Both the position numbers and the translations under genes were made by a program. The notes beneath the pieces are model-generated. The model was not told where the DNA came from. It did not search any database and saw nothing but the letters and a program-made list of their open reading frames with translations. From Zygaena filipendulae (taxonomy: Eukaryota > Arthropoda > Insecta > Lepidoptera > Zygaenidae), in assembly GCA_907165275.2 (NCBI GenBank), contig OU015664.1, positions 2,132,001 to 2,196,000 on the forward strand: a DNA stretch of 64,000 nucleotides. The letters are read 5' to 3'. Shown piece by piece: positions 36,433 through 49,900 of the stretch. Numbering within the stretch: the stretch's first letter is position 1; every line of letters begins with the position of its first letter.

Positions 36433-37444
36433 TCTTCAATTATGGCGTATAACGCGATTTATCGCATTTAATTTTGCCAATGGCAATGTTTTCTAAAACA
36501 AAAATATCTTTTTCTTTCACTCCTTTAGTTATGGCGTAACGCAGAAATTGTTATGATCGCGTCCCAGAGGCGTTTCACATAAAAAAAAACATAGAAAACT
36601 TGTCGGGCTTTTTGTGTGAATAGTCACAAAAGCTAGAAATTAAAGAAGTCATACACATCTATACATATGAATTAATTCTGTCAAAATAACAGTTTTTTTT
36701 ACTAAATAAATGTGTAAGTAGTGTAGGTATATAATACGGCACCTTTAACAACAACAAAAAAATCTCGAAATTCTGTCTACTTATTTGTTCCGGCTATGAT
36801 CTCCGAAACGGTTGAACCATTTTAATGGAACATTCACTAGCTGGATAGGGATAGCTGATGTTATAAGACGTAACTTGTACTACTTATATTAAGACTTCCT
36901 GCGGGGGATGTACTGTAAGTTCGTCATAGCGAAATAACTGGAAAACTACACAATAAGCACTAGTTATTTACAACGACGCGATGTTGTGAGTAGCAAGTTA
37001 TTCGTATGATTTTTTGAGTAGAAAAATAATATTGTATTCGGTGATGAATTAAGTATTCTTAAATCACGAACAGACAATTTTGTTTGTATTAAGTACTAGC
37101 TGTGCCCCGCGGTTCCACTCGCGTGAGTTTCGGGATTCCCGCAGGAACTCCAATGCAGTCTAATTTACTCCTTATAACAACAGCTAGTTAATTAGCAGTC
37201 CCGTCAATATCGGTCCAAGTGGTCCAACCGTTTCGGAGATTCACCCGCGTGAGTTTCGGAATTCCCGCAAGAACTTTAAACTTCTTTTATATAAACCTTG
37301 TCCTGACAATAACGAACACAAAAAAAAAAACATAATCCAATTTGGTGCAGTCGTTTGAAAGTTATGCGCTTAGCAACACATTTGTCGATTCATTTTTATT
37401 ATATAGATATATTATATGTGACTAGGTTATTTTAAACGCAAGAG

Positions 37445-37600
37445 TGAGTTTATTTGTTTGTTTGTTACGCCTCCCGATCATTTGAGTTAGCAAAGAAATT
37501 TTGTATACACGTTTTCAGAGGCATAGAGAAGGACATAGGGACTTTTTGTCCCGGAATTACCGCGGCAACTCCGAAATTAACGCGTTTGAAACCGAGGGGA
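37445..37600 (+). mobile_element. Degenerate Helitron
   Basis: TTTGTTTGTTTGTTACGCC, ATAGAGAAGGACATAGGG, TCCCGGAATTACCGCGGC and GAAACCGAGGGGAAGAGC match the Lep1-like order, but the CTAG end is lost. Confidence 0.6.
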
Positions 37601-38999
37601 AGAGCGTTTAAAATTGAGCGACAGCTCAATATGCGTTAGCATTATTATTTTATTGTCATCGACGGTCATAATTATGCTTGACCGTTATCAATTTACAATT
37701 GGTATGGTTAATGATAATGACACTTGTAGATACATAGAAGGTTGTCAATTTCAAGAATCAAACTCGTACCTATCGGTTATATCAAAACGCACTTACTATT
37801 AAAAAACATTACCTACCTTTTATATGTAGAGAAATAAAAAAATATTAACTATATCGAAATTGACAAACGAAACCGTTACAGCATTTTTTGCACCGTATTT
37901 CGATTAGCACGTGCCATAATATTATCCTGACAACGTTTCCACAAACGTTTTCAAAAGAGTTTCTTAAATGTAAATATAATGGGATAGGTACTATTTATAT
38001 TTGAAATATGAAAGTCTGTGAAGATATTGTGTGGATGTTTGTTACTCAGTCATGATGCGTAACAAACATCCACACATAATGTCAAACAGCCAAACGGCTG
38101 AATGGAATTTGATGAAATTTGGCACAAAGGTAGGTATTAAGTAACTTCTGGTTTAACATGATATAATACCTACTTTGATCGCGGAACAAAGATGTAACAA
38201 TTAAAGGGAGTCTCGAAATGCACACAGGCGATGCTGCAGGGAACACCAAGTGAAAAGATAAATATCTAACTTGCACACGTGAAGCGTTATTATGCAAAAT
38301 GCGTAATTATGTAGACTCTACATTGTAGAGAATGTATGTGTACCAATGTATATTATGTCAAAGAGCCGTTACACACGATGCGCGGAGTAATAGCTGTGAA
38401 CGGCTGTGAATAAGTATAATGAGGAACAACCATCACACAAGCAGTGCATAAAAAAACAGACCACAGACGCTATCGGAGCTAAGATCAAATTGTGGATCAT
38501 AATCACTGCTCGGCTCGAACGCACTCGTGGCGAATATTCACCAAGTGCCAAGTGCCAACTCTTTTCTTTACATAGAATGCACCATCGCGTTGTCGGGAAA
38601 CAGCACTGTTGGTGTACTGTGTATGGTCGCTAATTAAAACGCCAGGTGTCGCGGGGTTCGATCCTTGCATCAACGCTATAAAAATTTGTGTGATGACTGA
38701 TGAACAACTGTCTTGTTTTGTCTTTGACGCGGGTCACTATGACCCAAAAACTTAAAAGACAAAACAACACGGTTTGATGAAAGATGATAGAATTCTCGAG
38801 TTTTCATTGCGCATCGTTCATACGTACAATTACAACTCGACCTTATATATAAGAAAAAAAGTTCCAACTTCCATGTTTCTTCTTTCACCGGTTTATATAC
38901 AGGGTTTAGGGACGCTTATTTTGAGATGGAGTTATCTAACAACACACACTAACTCCAGAGTATAAAATTGAAATGAATTCGGAATCTTTACTATGCATA

Positions 39000-39165
39000 A
39001 GGTAAAAATGCGAACATGAGTTTGTTTCTTTTGCGCTTTCACGCCTCAACAGCTCAACCGATCATCATGAAATTTTGCATACACGTTGTCAGGGTACATA
39101 GGGTATTTTTTGTCCCGGAATACGCGCGGGGTCTCCGAAATTACAACAGGAAAGGGAACAGCTAG
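39000..39165 (+). mobile_element. Helitron remnant with intact 3' end
   Basis: CACGCCTCAACAGCTCAACC, CACGTTGTCAGGG and GGGAACAGCTAG followed by T. The 5' TC start is not clear. Confidence 0.65.
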
Positions 39166-41526
39166 TAAGCAATAAAGATTCATGAGCGGACGACCGGATG
39201 TGGCGACATGTTTGAAAAGCTGGCTCACCACTGGATTAAAGTATACGCAATAATATACGAGTTAAAAATGGTACCATGACGAAACGTAAAAAAACGAGGG
39301 GAGAGGATATTATGCACTAGAGAATGATAACAACAACAGTTCAAGCTATAGCAGATGCCGGCGACATGACTTGCATGGATTTAAGAGCATTAGGAATTCT
39401 TCGAAATTTATTTATATTTATTTTATCTGCAGAACCAAGAGTCATTGACTGACTAACGGCTGCTTGTGGCTATTTAATTTTCATTAAATAAATATATAAA
39501 TCAGTTACTTTACACAATTGTAATATTTTAACAGTGCCAACTTATCCTATTATAATACAACTAGCTGTCCCCGCGTTAATTTCGGAGTTTCCGCATGAAT
39601 TCCGGAACTAAAAGTATCCAAAAGGTAGTAAGTAGGTACATAAAAGGAAAATGTGCCGTAATATAATATGAGTTCCGTCCCAAACCATTATACGGATGAT
39701 TTCTTTTACAGTTATCATATAATTTTAACCGCGGTAATTTCGCAGTCCCCGCGGGAATTCCGAAAAACAATATAGCCTATGTTACTCATGGATAATGAAG
39801 CATTATTATGGTGAAAGAATTTTTGAGATCGGTCCAGTTGTTTTTGAGTTAAATCGTAACAAACAAACAAACAAAAAATCAAATCATTCCTCTTTATAAT
39901 ATTAGTGTAGATAGTATAGATATAAAAAAGTTTGCTGAACTTTTGGAATAAAACTACATATAATCATGGAAACCATTTTAAATTAAATTAGATTATTATA
40001 TTAAAATTTTTAATCTAATAATTAAGTGAACAATTACAAATTATTTTAATATATGAACTTAAAATTCCCCTTTTGTAAATTCACTCATTTTTGCTTAGGA
40101 AGGATTTCCTTCCAAATGTGGATATGTTTAAGTACTTATTTTAGATTAAAAAAAATTACATAATACAATTTATTAAATGAAACAATGACATCCATTTTTT
40201 AGCTGTTCCTTGTGGTTTCACCTGCTCTAATTTAAAAGTTCACACCCTAGGTCCTATTCCCTATCTTTGATTGTATGCCAAGTTTTATTAACTTTAGTGC
40301 AGTTTCCAATTTTTGTCAAATACATCTTACTCATTGATTCTTTCCATTATTCCATACTAATATAATATTATAAAGAGGTAAAGTTTGTGAGTTTATAAGA
40401 TTGTAGGGGGTAATCTCTGGAGACCTACAGAACCGGTTTTGAAAATTCTTTTACTTGTGAGTAATTGTGAGTGTTGTAGGCTATATTGTAACCTGGAATT
40501 TTCACAGGTTGTCTGAAATTACCGCAGAAGAGACCGCAGCGGAAACAGCTAATATTTATGTTTTGAATACTGGGTTATTTACTAATTGTAAGTACATGTA
40601 GTTTGTGTTAAGAAGACTAGTTTTAATAACACAGTAAATCCTAGTTTAAAGATAAGTGCTCAATTTTTTTGTACTTGCCTATATATTTTGTTTACAATGA
40701 GGACTACACTGCAAAACCGTGACTGCAACCAGCAGTGGCAATATCATGTCTAACTAATCTAAACATAAAAAAAATCTAAACATTAAGATTTAAGACCACA
40801 ATTAATTCATATTATTACCGTAATAATAACTTCCTACTACTTTTGGATTGTAGAACAGTGGGTGATCGAGCGGAAGGGGTACGAAACTAATAGGTACTCA
40901 GCCTTCTTATATTGAGACTCACATTAATATCTAATTAGAAAAATATAAATTAACTTAATTATAGATAATATACTAGTATAGTTACCTTCCTTTGGTGGAA
41001 TACTTTATCACCAAGTCAAAACCTGCATTTATCTATTCACTTCCTTACTTCTTGGCCGGTATACGATAGTAATATATACGATTTACGATCGGCACTCGGC
41101 AGGAAAAACAAATTACAAAATACAAATTACAATCTCGGTCAAAATCAAATATCTACATACATATACATTATTCCAGATGCAGATACCAAAGAGGTTATTT
41201 TTGTTAAATTTACCTCGATGGAGAAGGCAAAGGAAGCTAAGTCCATACAGCCAATTCAGTTGTATTTTTCTTCTTCTGAAGTTGAGTTCGCAGTAGGCAT
41301 GGGCTAAACGTGTCCGACCAAGGATTGGATATGTCACTTATCCTTCCTGTACAAGATATGTATCCGGATAGCATATCCATATCCGCATCTCACCAATGCA
41401 TTTCGATGTAAATAACTTCAGTTACTGAAGTTATAGCTAGGGAGCTGGTGGCAATTTAGGTATATGATTTCATCGTCGTTGATACCAAGATGTATTGTAG
41501 TCTGGATTTATATTAACTAGAAAAAA

Positions 41527-41907
41527 TAGGTGGCGAGCTCAGGTAACTCTGACTTTTTTATAAATAATTTTGAAATTGTAAAAAAATAAATAAACCATCA
41601 TAAATTATACTATCGTTTCTGCCATTATATCTTATTAAATACGTTTCATAGATAGTGAATTAAAGCTGGCAGAAGTCAGGATGGTGGGAGTTTTAGCTAA
41701 TTCAGCATCTCAGCTTATTTTTCTTACAGGTATTTTTATAAAAACTCCCACCATCCTGACGTCTGCCAGCTTTAATTCACTATCTATGAAACGTATTTAA
41801 TAAGATATAATTGACAGCAGAAACAATAGTATAATTTATGACGGTTTATTTTTATTTACAATTTTAAAATTATTTTTAAAAAAAATCAGAGCTACCAGAG
41901 CTCACCA
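41527..41907. repeat. Long foldback element, about 170-bp arms
   Basis: 41527-41695 and 41735-41907 are near-exact inverted copies. Key pairs are GGTGGCGAGCTC / GAGCTCACC at the ends and TTTCATAGATAGTGAATTAA / TTAATTCACTATCTATGAAA toward the centre, with a loop of about 40 nt (AATTCAGCATCTCAGC). It has no coding frame and is a hairpin-type MITE. Confidence 0.9.
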
Positions 41908-42908
41908 TCATCTTATTTCACTGTTTCCACACACTATTTTGGCGGTAAAGTCAAAAGTAGGAATTTCGAAACGCTCTATTTAATTAATAAATATATTTTT
42001 AAAATAGACTGAAATAAAAATTCATGCAAAGACGCCGTATTTATTATGTATCTTGTATGACGTGAAACGAGCGCCGATGACTTCACACCGAGCGAGAGCG
42101 CCAGATGTATGTAGGTACACGAGGAAAAGGGATGGATAGTATGGAGCTAAAGTTGTTCATAACGGTTATAACAATAACACGCTGTAGGCTATAAACTATG
42201 AATTTTTCGCGCGCTATAAAAGCTGCTATGTTATAATGTGCTGCTGGGGCGCGATCTACTTACAGCATGCTAGATCTTCTCGCGCATTATCACTTATTAG
42301 ATACGCTTTGTTAAAACGTACTGGACGGTAGCTGAGCGCGTTCAAACTTGCTAAAATCTTATAACAAGTTACGCCACACGTTTGTTCAGGTATAAAAAAG
42401 ATTACTGACATTATATTTATCTTATAAACTAAAGCTAATGAACTTTCCTTCGTACTTTTACAGGGTTAGGACTGTTTATAATTAAATCAAATATTAATTT
42501 AATATCAACTATAATAATAAGAAATATAAAATACAGGAAAAATAAATAATATAAACACAAATAATTCTTTTATATTTACAATTACTAATTGCGAACGAAA
42601 CTGGTTTGCTATAAACAAAACGCGCTCCGCACATCCATCAACAACAGCGCGCACGCGATCACGATAGCGCTTATTGCACTTTTCAATTTCAGAGCACCAA
42701 TTTAGGGCTCTAAATCGGATACAATTTAGCGTCCGTGAGTGAGAGAGAGAGAGCGAGTAATCACACTACACTAAATTGTACCCTAAATCGACTGATGAAG
42801 TGAAGTGATTTAGTGAAGTGTGATATAAGCCTGGCCGCCTAGGCAACGATATTTACGCTGCCGCTGCGAGTTGTCGCGTTCATTCAACACATTATCACAC
42901 AGCGTCAT

Positions 42909-43112
42909 ACCGCCGCACTCAGAGTCGACTTTAATGATTACTTAGTTAAGTATAGATTTTTAAAACAAAATTGCCGCAATCAGAGACGTTCAGTAAATTA
43001 ATGTTAATTGGCATTTAATGAGATGTAACTTAATTAGTTAAATGCCAATTAACATTAATTTATTAAACTTGTCTGATTGCGGCAGTTTTGTTCTAAAAAT
43101 CTATACTTAACT
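42909..43112. mobile_element. Hairpin MITE, CCGCACTCAGAGTCGAC family (copy 3, right end lost)
   Basis: Left end ACCGCCGCACTCAGAGTCGA is intact. The right arm runs through GCGGCAGTTTTGTTCTAAAA and stops near CTTAACTAAGGCGG without the terminal CCGCACTC. Confidence 0.85.
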
Positions 43113-43307
43113 AAGGCGGATAGTGTCATAGCTTATAATGACTTCTTAAATAGTCAGTGTTATACGTTATTTTAAATTAGCGCTATAACTTTAAGCTACA
43201 CGCTATATTACTCACCTCCATATGGAGGTCAGTTACAAATGATCTTTATTAAATTAGTGTTACCAATTACAAAGTTGAACAACCAGGTTTACAAACTCAT
43301 GCGGGTT

Positions 43308-43690
43308 AATCTCCGAAATGGTTGAACTGATTTGGACAGGACTTTCAGTGCTAATTAGCTAATGTTATAAGGAGTAAATTAGGCTCCTTTGAAGTTCCTG
43401 CGGGAATTCCGAAACTCACGCGGGTGTATTTCGGATGACCGATACGGTTGAACCGATTTGGACCGGACTTTTACTGCTATTAGCTGACGTTATAAGGAGT
43501 GAATTAGGCTAATTTGGAGTTACTGCGGAATCACGAAACTTACGGGGGTGAATCTCCGATACGGTTGGCTCGATTTTGACGGGACTTTCACAGCTAATTA
43601 GCTGATGTTATAAGGAGTAAATTAGGCTACTCTAGAGTTCCTGCAGGAATTCCGAAACTCACGCCGGTGAAACCACGCAGGACAGCTCGT
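43308..43690 (+). mobile_element. Helitron-related sequence with an internal segment present three times
   Basis: Units 43308-43426, 43427-43550 and 43551-43669 each run from a CCGAAATGG/CCGATACGG-type start through GTTATAAGGAGTAAATTAGG to GAAACTCACGCGGGTG-type sequence. Only the third continues to GACAGCTCGT, the terminal part. It lies about 260 nt upstream of the maelstrom ATG. Confidence 0.85.
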
Positions 43691-43949
43691 ATCTAATAAA
43701 AAAATAGCTACTGCTACAATTATGTGCTTCAATATAGCATAGTAGCACATAAAACATTATGCGCTTCAAATGAAGCATATAGCAAATAGCGCGTTCTCGA
43801 TTTGAAGCCTTTAACCTCTTTGCAATTTGCATTTTTTATTTTGCGTAAACCAGAGAGAAGGTAACACTACGTGGCGTAAACTTTTCTTAACAGAAGAGAT
43901 TCCTATTTCCAAGAGGTTCTTGATAATCGCCATCGGTAATAATTTCAAA

Positions 43950-46900
43950 ATGCCTAAAAAACCAATTAGAAATGCATTTTACTATTTTATGCTAGATTTC
44001 AAAGAAGAACAGCGTAGAAATGGTGTTAATTACGAAAATATGGCTAAAGTAGCCGACGCCGCTGATCCACTATGGAAGGTAAATCTCATTTCGAACTTAT
44101 TCAAACGATTATCGATGATTGGAACTAAGTAGGTATATAAAATTTTAACTTCTTTTCAGAATGCTGTACCAGCGGTAAGAGCGAAGTTTGAAGCTATAGC
44201 CAAGGAAGAAAAACAATTAAAAAGGCAGATGGACCAGAAGCTCACGTCAACAGGTGTTCCGGTGAGTTTTATTGAGAACCATGAGAAGGAGCTTCAAGCG
44301 GCAGAGGAGTTCCAAAGGCAAGACATCAAGAATATTGTTGAAGTGAAAAGCCTGGAGAATAGTAAGTGTCACACCAAACAGAACACATTTTTTGCTTACT
44401 CCTTCCCAAGCTCAGTTTTAGATTAACCTGTGTGAGCTAGGGGTCTAAATTGTAGAGTACCTCAAAAGAGAAAAAGAACCCTTACAGGATCACTTTTCTT
44501 GTCAACTATGGTTTTTTTTTCTTTTGCAGTTATAATAAAGTTTATTAATATTCCTGAGCCTTAATTTACTATGACTAACAACATGCCTTGCCCATAATGT
44601 GGTGACAATATGGTCCATCTTAAAATGCAAACCTTTCTGGTACTTTTTACTTTAATCTTTCATTTCTAATAATGGATATTTATTGTTGTAATGCAGCAGT
44701 AATGTTGTAGCTGTTAGTGTGTTTATAACTTTGTACAAATGCAAACATATTATTATTCCTTTCAAGCCCTTGATTATCTCTTTTCAGAAAATCACATAAA
44801 TTCTCTGCTTGGTTTTTACATGAATGATAACTGAATTTTTTTTTCTCAATAACCTACCCACTTTTTTTATAAACTTTTTATAAACCTTGTTTTTTTTTAT
44901 TTATTGAAAGCTTTGGCACAGATAATATAATACTATACTAGTACAGATGCCTCATCTCATACAAAGAAACGTGACCGTCCTAAAAAAAATAATTCCGGAA
45001 AATATTTTTAATTACTGATCGCAGCAATAGATGGCAGTTTCATATAGATGAAATTTAATCGTCAGAGGGCGCCATTTTCTCAAGGTACTAGGTTAGTCAT
45101 ATAAATGTATAAGGTACGTGGATATAGGCATCGGCGCGGCGCAACAGTACCTACGTGACCTACTATTGAGTTTTATTCTACGAGTTTTGTGCCACAACGC
45201 GCGGCGTTGTACGATGCATAGGTAGTAAGTATGCAGTAGGTATGTAGTATGGGAAGTGTAGAAATACCTTATTTTAAAATTATAATAATCGAAATTTGGA
45301 ATACCTAATTAATATACCTAGTACTTACCTATTTTTTCAAAACAGTTTGATACAATATTTCTGTTCTTACCAGCTAAATCAATAGGTACCTACACTATGC
45401 CGCTAAATTTTAATGCGTGTTTCCGCCTTTTTTTGAGTCGCGACTTGTGATATCTCCAGCTCCACCCACTAACTTCAACCACCATCGGGTGCAGAAGGGA
45501 TTAAATTTTCTCTTAAACAGGATAAGGTGCAGGGTTCGCTATCGACCAGCAATTTAAAAAAACCAATTCTTTTTTTAGTCCAGTCAATCCTAACTATTAT
45601 AAATGCGAAAGCGATTTTGTTTGTTTGGTTGTCTGTTATGCTTTCACGCCTTAACGGCTCAATCACTCATCACGAAATTTTGCACACATATTGTCAGGGG
45701 TACCTACCGAGAAGGACATAGGGTACTTTTTGTTCCGGAATTCCTGCAGTAACTTCGAAATTGCCACGGGTAAAACAGCGGGGAACAGCTAGTAAAGCAA
45801 TAACTTTGCCATTTCAGTTGAAAGGATAGGACCAACGCTTTTCCCGTTGGTCCTATACTTTTAACTGAAGTGTGTACTCACTCGAATAAAAAATAAATAT
45901 CTCAAAAGATCTTTTGCCAATAGCTCTTAAATTGTTCAAAATATTGAAAAATATTTCAAATAAAAATTATAGATAGTAAAATTTCCTACAATAAAGCTAT
46001 CTTAACATTTTTCCATAGGTGTGATAGTTTTCGCAAAAAATGCGCCAAAGTGTAAATTTTTATAAAAATGTCTAATATCTCTCTTAAACTGCTCGAAACA
46101 TCGAAAAACGCACGCAAAAATATTCAGAAGGCATTTTTTGTAGGAAATTTCATTGTGAATAATTTTTATTTCAAATATAAACCATTTAGGAGATATAGTC
46201 AAAAAAGTGCTTTTTTAATACAGTTGCTCAAAAAGTGGCGTATTGCAGGGACGTTTAGCGTTCGGGATGTGGGCTATTACATACTCGAGCTTTTTGTTTA
46301 CCTTTCCCGAACTCGTGCGTTCTCTTTGCCAACTGTCAAAAATAGCGACACGACTTTGACACACTTTTTGCATTGCGAAACGTAAGTAATACGACTAGCG
46401 CCATCTCTTGATCACAGTTGGAACTTAGTTGAGTTTATTGTGTTTTTGATATTTTATTAAATTGCTTAATTTTTTCGCAACTGTATTAAAAATAGTTGTT
46501 CAGTACACGTGCGGAACCGTCATTGCAAAGAGTTCCGACTGTCAACCCTCACCTTCGGCTGCGCCTCGGCTCGGGTAGACATATGTCGGAACTCTTTGCA
46601 ATGACAGCCTTTCCGCACTTATAATGAAATATACTATTTTGAGATTTCGCCATTTTTTTTTCAAACTTTTCTTTGGTTTAGATACCTGACTTCTTAGGAT
46701 ATTATATCGAATACTGACACGAATTTTTCCGTTGGTCCTATCCTTTCAACTCAAAATGACAAAGTTTTAGCTTTGTTGACTGGACTACTTCGGAGTTCTA
46801 TTATTTTGTAATAATAGCAATTCTATTATATCGTAAAATACGTTTGTTTTTAACGTTTTGATCTTTCTCATTCTCACCCTAAACAATATAATACTATTCA

Positions 46901-49900
46901 CTAATTTTTCATCAACACGAAAATTAATGACGGCACCACCATCTTCGATTCCCCTAAAAACTCCACTTGAGTCCTCTGTGCACTAGTAGTACTATAGTAT
47001 TACGTTATCTGTGTCGCTTCATGTCTGTGACGCAATGAAAGTACAATTTGTACAATTTGTGAGTATATTGATAGATGGCGCCATTACTTTAAAGGTTACT
47101 TAACCACGTGTTGAAATAGTACTTATTATTGCCGCCAGAGAAACAAAATTGCTTTTATATTTGTTGGTTATTTAACAGATTACTTGATTTTTTTATGCTT
47201 ATGGAACATTTAAAATTATTTTAAGCATTGTTTACTTAGTAATTTCGCGTTATCTTCATTTTACACGATCGTGAAATGCAAATCGATACCTCTAGCGGCA
47301 TCTATCGATAATCACTCAGAATTATTATTCTTTTCTTAGAGATGAGACCCCATGGCTTTGGCATCACAGCCTTCAGCTTAAACCAAATTACAATATTATA
47401 TGCATTAATAAAATACTTATATGTCTTATCAGCTCTGCATTTGCACTCCTTCTTCATAATGGATGTGAATGCGTACTGCCAAGTTGGTGAAGAATGGATG
47501 ATTGGGGAAAGCAGCCTGCTGCAGTTCAATCTCCAAGATGGCATATTGAACCACTACCATGAAAATATCAACCCGGGTATGTTTGTTTCAGCAAACCATG
47601 AGTGCTTGGCAGAATACTCTTAGATTTTTCTTTAGAGTTATTGCATTTTGTGTACATCTAAACTAGGGTTGCCATCTGTCCCGGTACACCAGGACATGTC
47701 ACCGGTTTGGAATTTCTGTCCCAGTTGTCCTGGTTGATCTCCAAAATGACCCGGTATTTCAATTGCAACATGTAACACACATACACTATTTTACATACAC
47801 ATATAGGTACAATATATTGGAAAGGAAACAGACTTTGATTTTGATGTGCCAATACTTATACGCTATGTAATGCGAATTTCGAAAAAATATTATGGAACAG
47901 TAGATAACTATATTCTAGTTAAATTTTATTAAAAATAATCAAAATTAAAAAAATCATTTTTTTTTTCTAGTTTGTGGGAAAACGAACAATGTTGCAAAAA
48001 AAAGTTAGAGCATGAACACGTACTTATACATTTGTTGTTTGAATTCCCACAAAAAGTGTTCTTTTGTTTTTTTTTATTTTTTTTAATATATTTAATCATA
48101 CTTTTAAAGTGTTAAAAGATGTATATTAATTTGTTACTTCATGTCTAGTTATTTTTTTTATATTATACGTTATTATTTCTATACTCTGCCTTTTTATGTT
48201 CCGCTAATAATTGTGTCGGGGTGTATACTATAATGCATATGCATTGCCAACAGGCAATATACCGATGGGGTACGCGTCGGACGTGAAGATCGGATGCCAG
48301 CAGCTGGGCCTGGAGATGCCGTTCGACGAGCCCGACCAGCGCAACTACAAGGAGCGCATCCTGTCCCGGATTGTGGACTACATCACGCAGCAGGGCACCG
48401 TCAAGCCCGAGCCCCCCATATACACTATGCCCAACAAAATCGAGAAAGTCACCAACTTCATACACCAACTGTGCTACAGATCCGGTATGTCATGTAACAA
48501 AACTGCCAGCCCAATAATAATAATCCAAAACACAACAGTATTACAGTATCTGTGCTGTGACACAAGCACAACACACACATCTGCTTAATGTATAAGCTTT
48601 AATTATTCTAATTATTCTCTAAGCTAAGCTTGTGTCTTGGAACTAAAGTAGGTAGAGATAAGAAGAACTATCTCTGTGTATGAAAAGAATCCATCGAGAA
48701 GCAACGAATAGTGGTGGCGCTACGGTAGCTAAAGATGAGCCAATTGGATCGTCAAGTCGAGTCGAATAATCGTTAACACATAGAAAATTAAGGAACAAAT
48801 CATCATGTCACGTGATCACGTTAAATGGTCCAATCAAAAGTCCAGTTTTGCGTGACCACATGGCGTAATGATTTCGTTCATTAGTTTTCTATATTGTGTT
48901 AACAACTGCCAACTTGGCTAAGTGGGCTGTGCATTGCGCGCGACAATCTGGTGAAGCGCTCCTATTACTGACAGACAGCACCATTGTCGTTTTTAAAATC
49001 GCCAAAATTTCAGAGAGAGGGGACAGGGTTTATAAGGGTAGATAAGGGGTAAGGAGGAGATGCGTAGCGGAGAGGAGATATTGTGAGCTGTGGTATTAGC
49101 AGAAATGTATGCTATGAGAGCTTTCGGGTGTGCGAGAGCGCGGGCTACACACAACTCCGCTCTGCCGCGCCGCTTGCTCACGGCGCAAAATTCTACAGGA
49201 AAATGTGACATCTCCTCTCCCTCCGCTTGATCCATTTCCACCGTAGCTAAGCGGAGAGTAGATGTGGAAATAACGAAATCTAATTGGTTATTCGAAACAC
49301 ATCTTTCGTCTCCTCTCCTCTCCGCTTTGGTGGATACCGGGTGTGACGTGTCCCTCGCGGTCGCCAGGCGAGGACGAGTCGAAGTTCCGCGTGTATGGGC
49401 TGCCGGCGCTGCTGCACAGCATGACCAACGCGCTGCGCTCCGCCGACAACGAGGGCTTCCCCACCGAGACGCTGGCGCTCAAGCACTTGGAGCGCGACTC
49501 CTTCAAGTACATGCCCAAAGAGGCCTGCGAGGTACAACACTAATAATAATAATCCACATCACAACACACAGATCTACTTGATCCCACAGTAAGCTATTAT
49601 TAGCTTGTGTCGTGGAAACCAAGCAAACGTGGTATATACTACATAGAATTTCGTATATATTATACTATAGATATATAAACACACCCAGACTGGAAAATGG
49701 AACCCTGTGTTCATCACACAAAGTCCACCCCCACCGGGAATCGAACCCGGAACCCCTTGATTAGCGGGCAGGCATGGTGTCCTCTGCACCAATCAGGTCG
49801 TCGAACACTAAACTGTAGATAGGCAATAACCTGGTGCTTGAGTTTAGAAAAGAATAAAAGCCTGCCATTTACAGGAACGTAAAGATCTGGCTTTTATCGG

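Larger units (their letters stand above)
34685..43949. other. 9.3-kb interval between FUT8 and maelstrom with no recognised gene
   Basis: The two genes diverge from here, so both promoters should lie inside. It holds MITEs or foldbacks at 35314-35460, 36242-36432, 41527-41907 and 42909-43112, Helitron remnants at 34745-34830, 37095-37170, 37235-37400, 37445-37600, 39000-39165, 39565-39620 and 39730-39900, and a rearranged Helitron at 43308-43690. A TATAAAAG at 42215-42222 has no convincing downstream exon. Stretches 37.6-38.9 kb and 39.9-41.0 kb show nothing I can name. Confidence 0.6.
45577..46786. mobile_element. TIR element with AGTCCAGTCAA termini, interrupted twice
   Basis: The left TIR begins AGTCCAGTCAA (45577-45587), is split by a Helitron, and resumes as AAAGCAATAACTTTGCC...TTGAAAGGATAGGACCAACG. 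The right TIR, inverted from 46786, reads AGTCCAGTCAACAAAGC...TTGAAAGGATAGGACCAACG. The interior also carries a copy of the 435-bp-array unit at 46217-46640. In maelstrom intron 2. Confidence 0.85.

Noticed and set aside
38640..38690. GGGGTTCGATCC B-box-like motif
   Set aside because: An isolated motif without A box or a paired stem; probably a SINE scrap.
42215..42222. TATAAAAG on the plus strand
   Set aside because: A good TATA match, but the following ATG frames are short and there is no donor or initiator in the right place.
46068..46385. 105-codon frame with relatives at 60091, 60502 and 60937
   Set aside because: Repetition of the frame reflects copies of the AATACAGTTGC unit. No start, domain or coding bias supports a protein.
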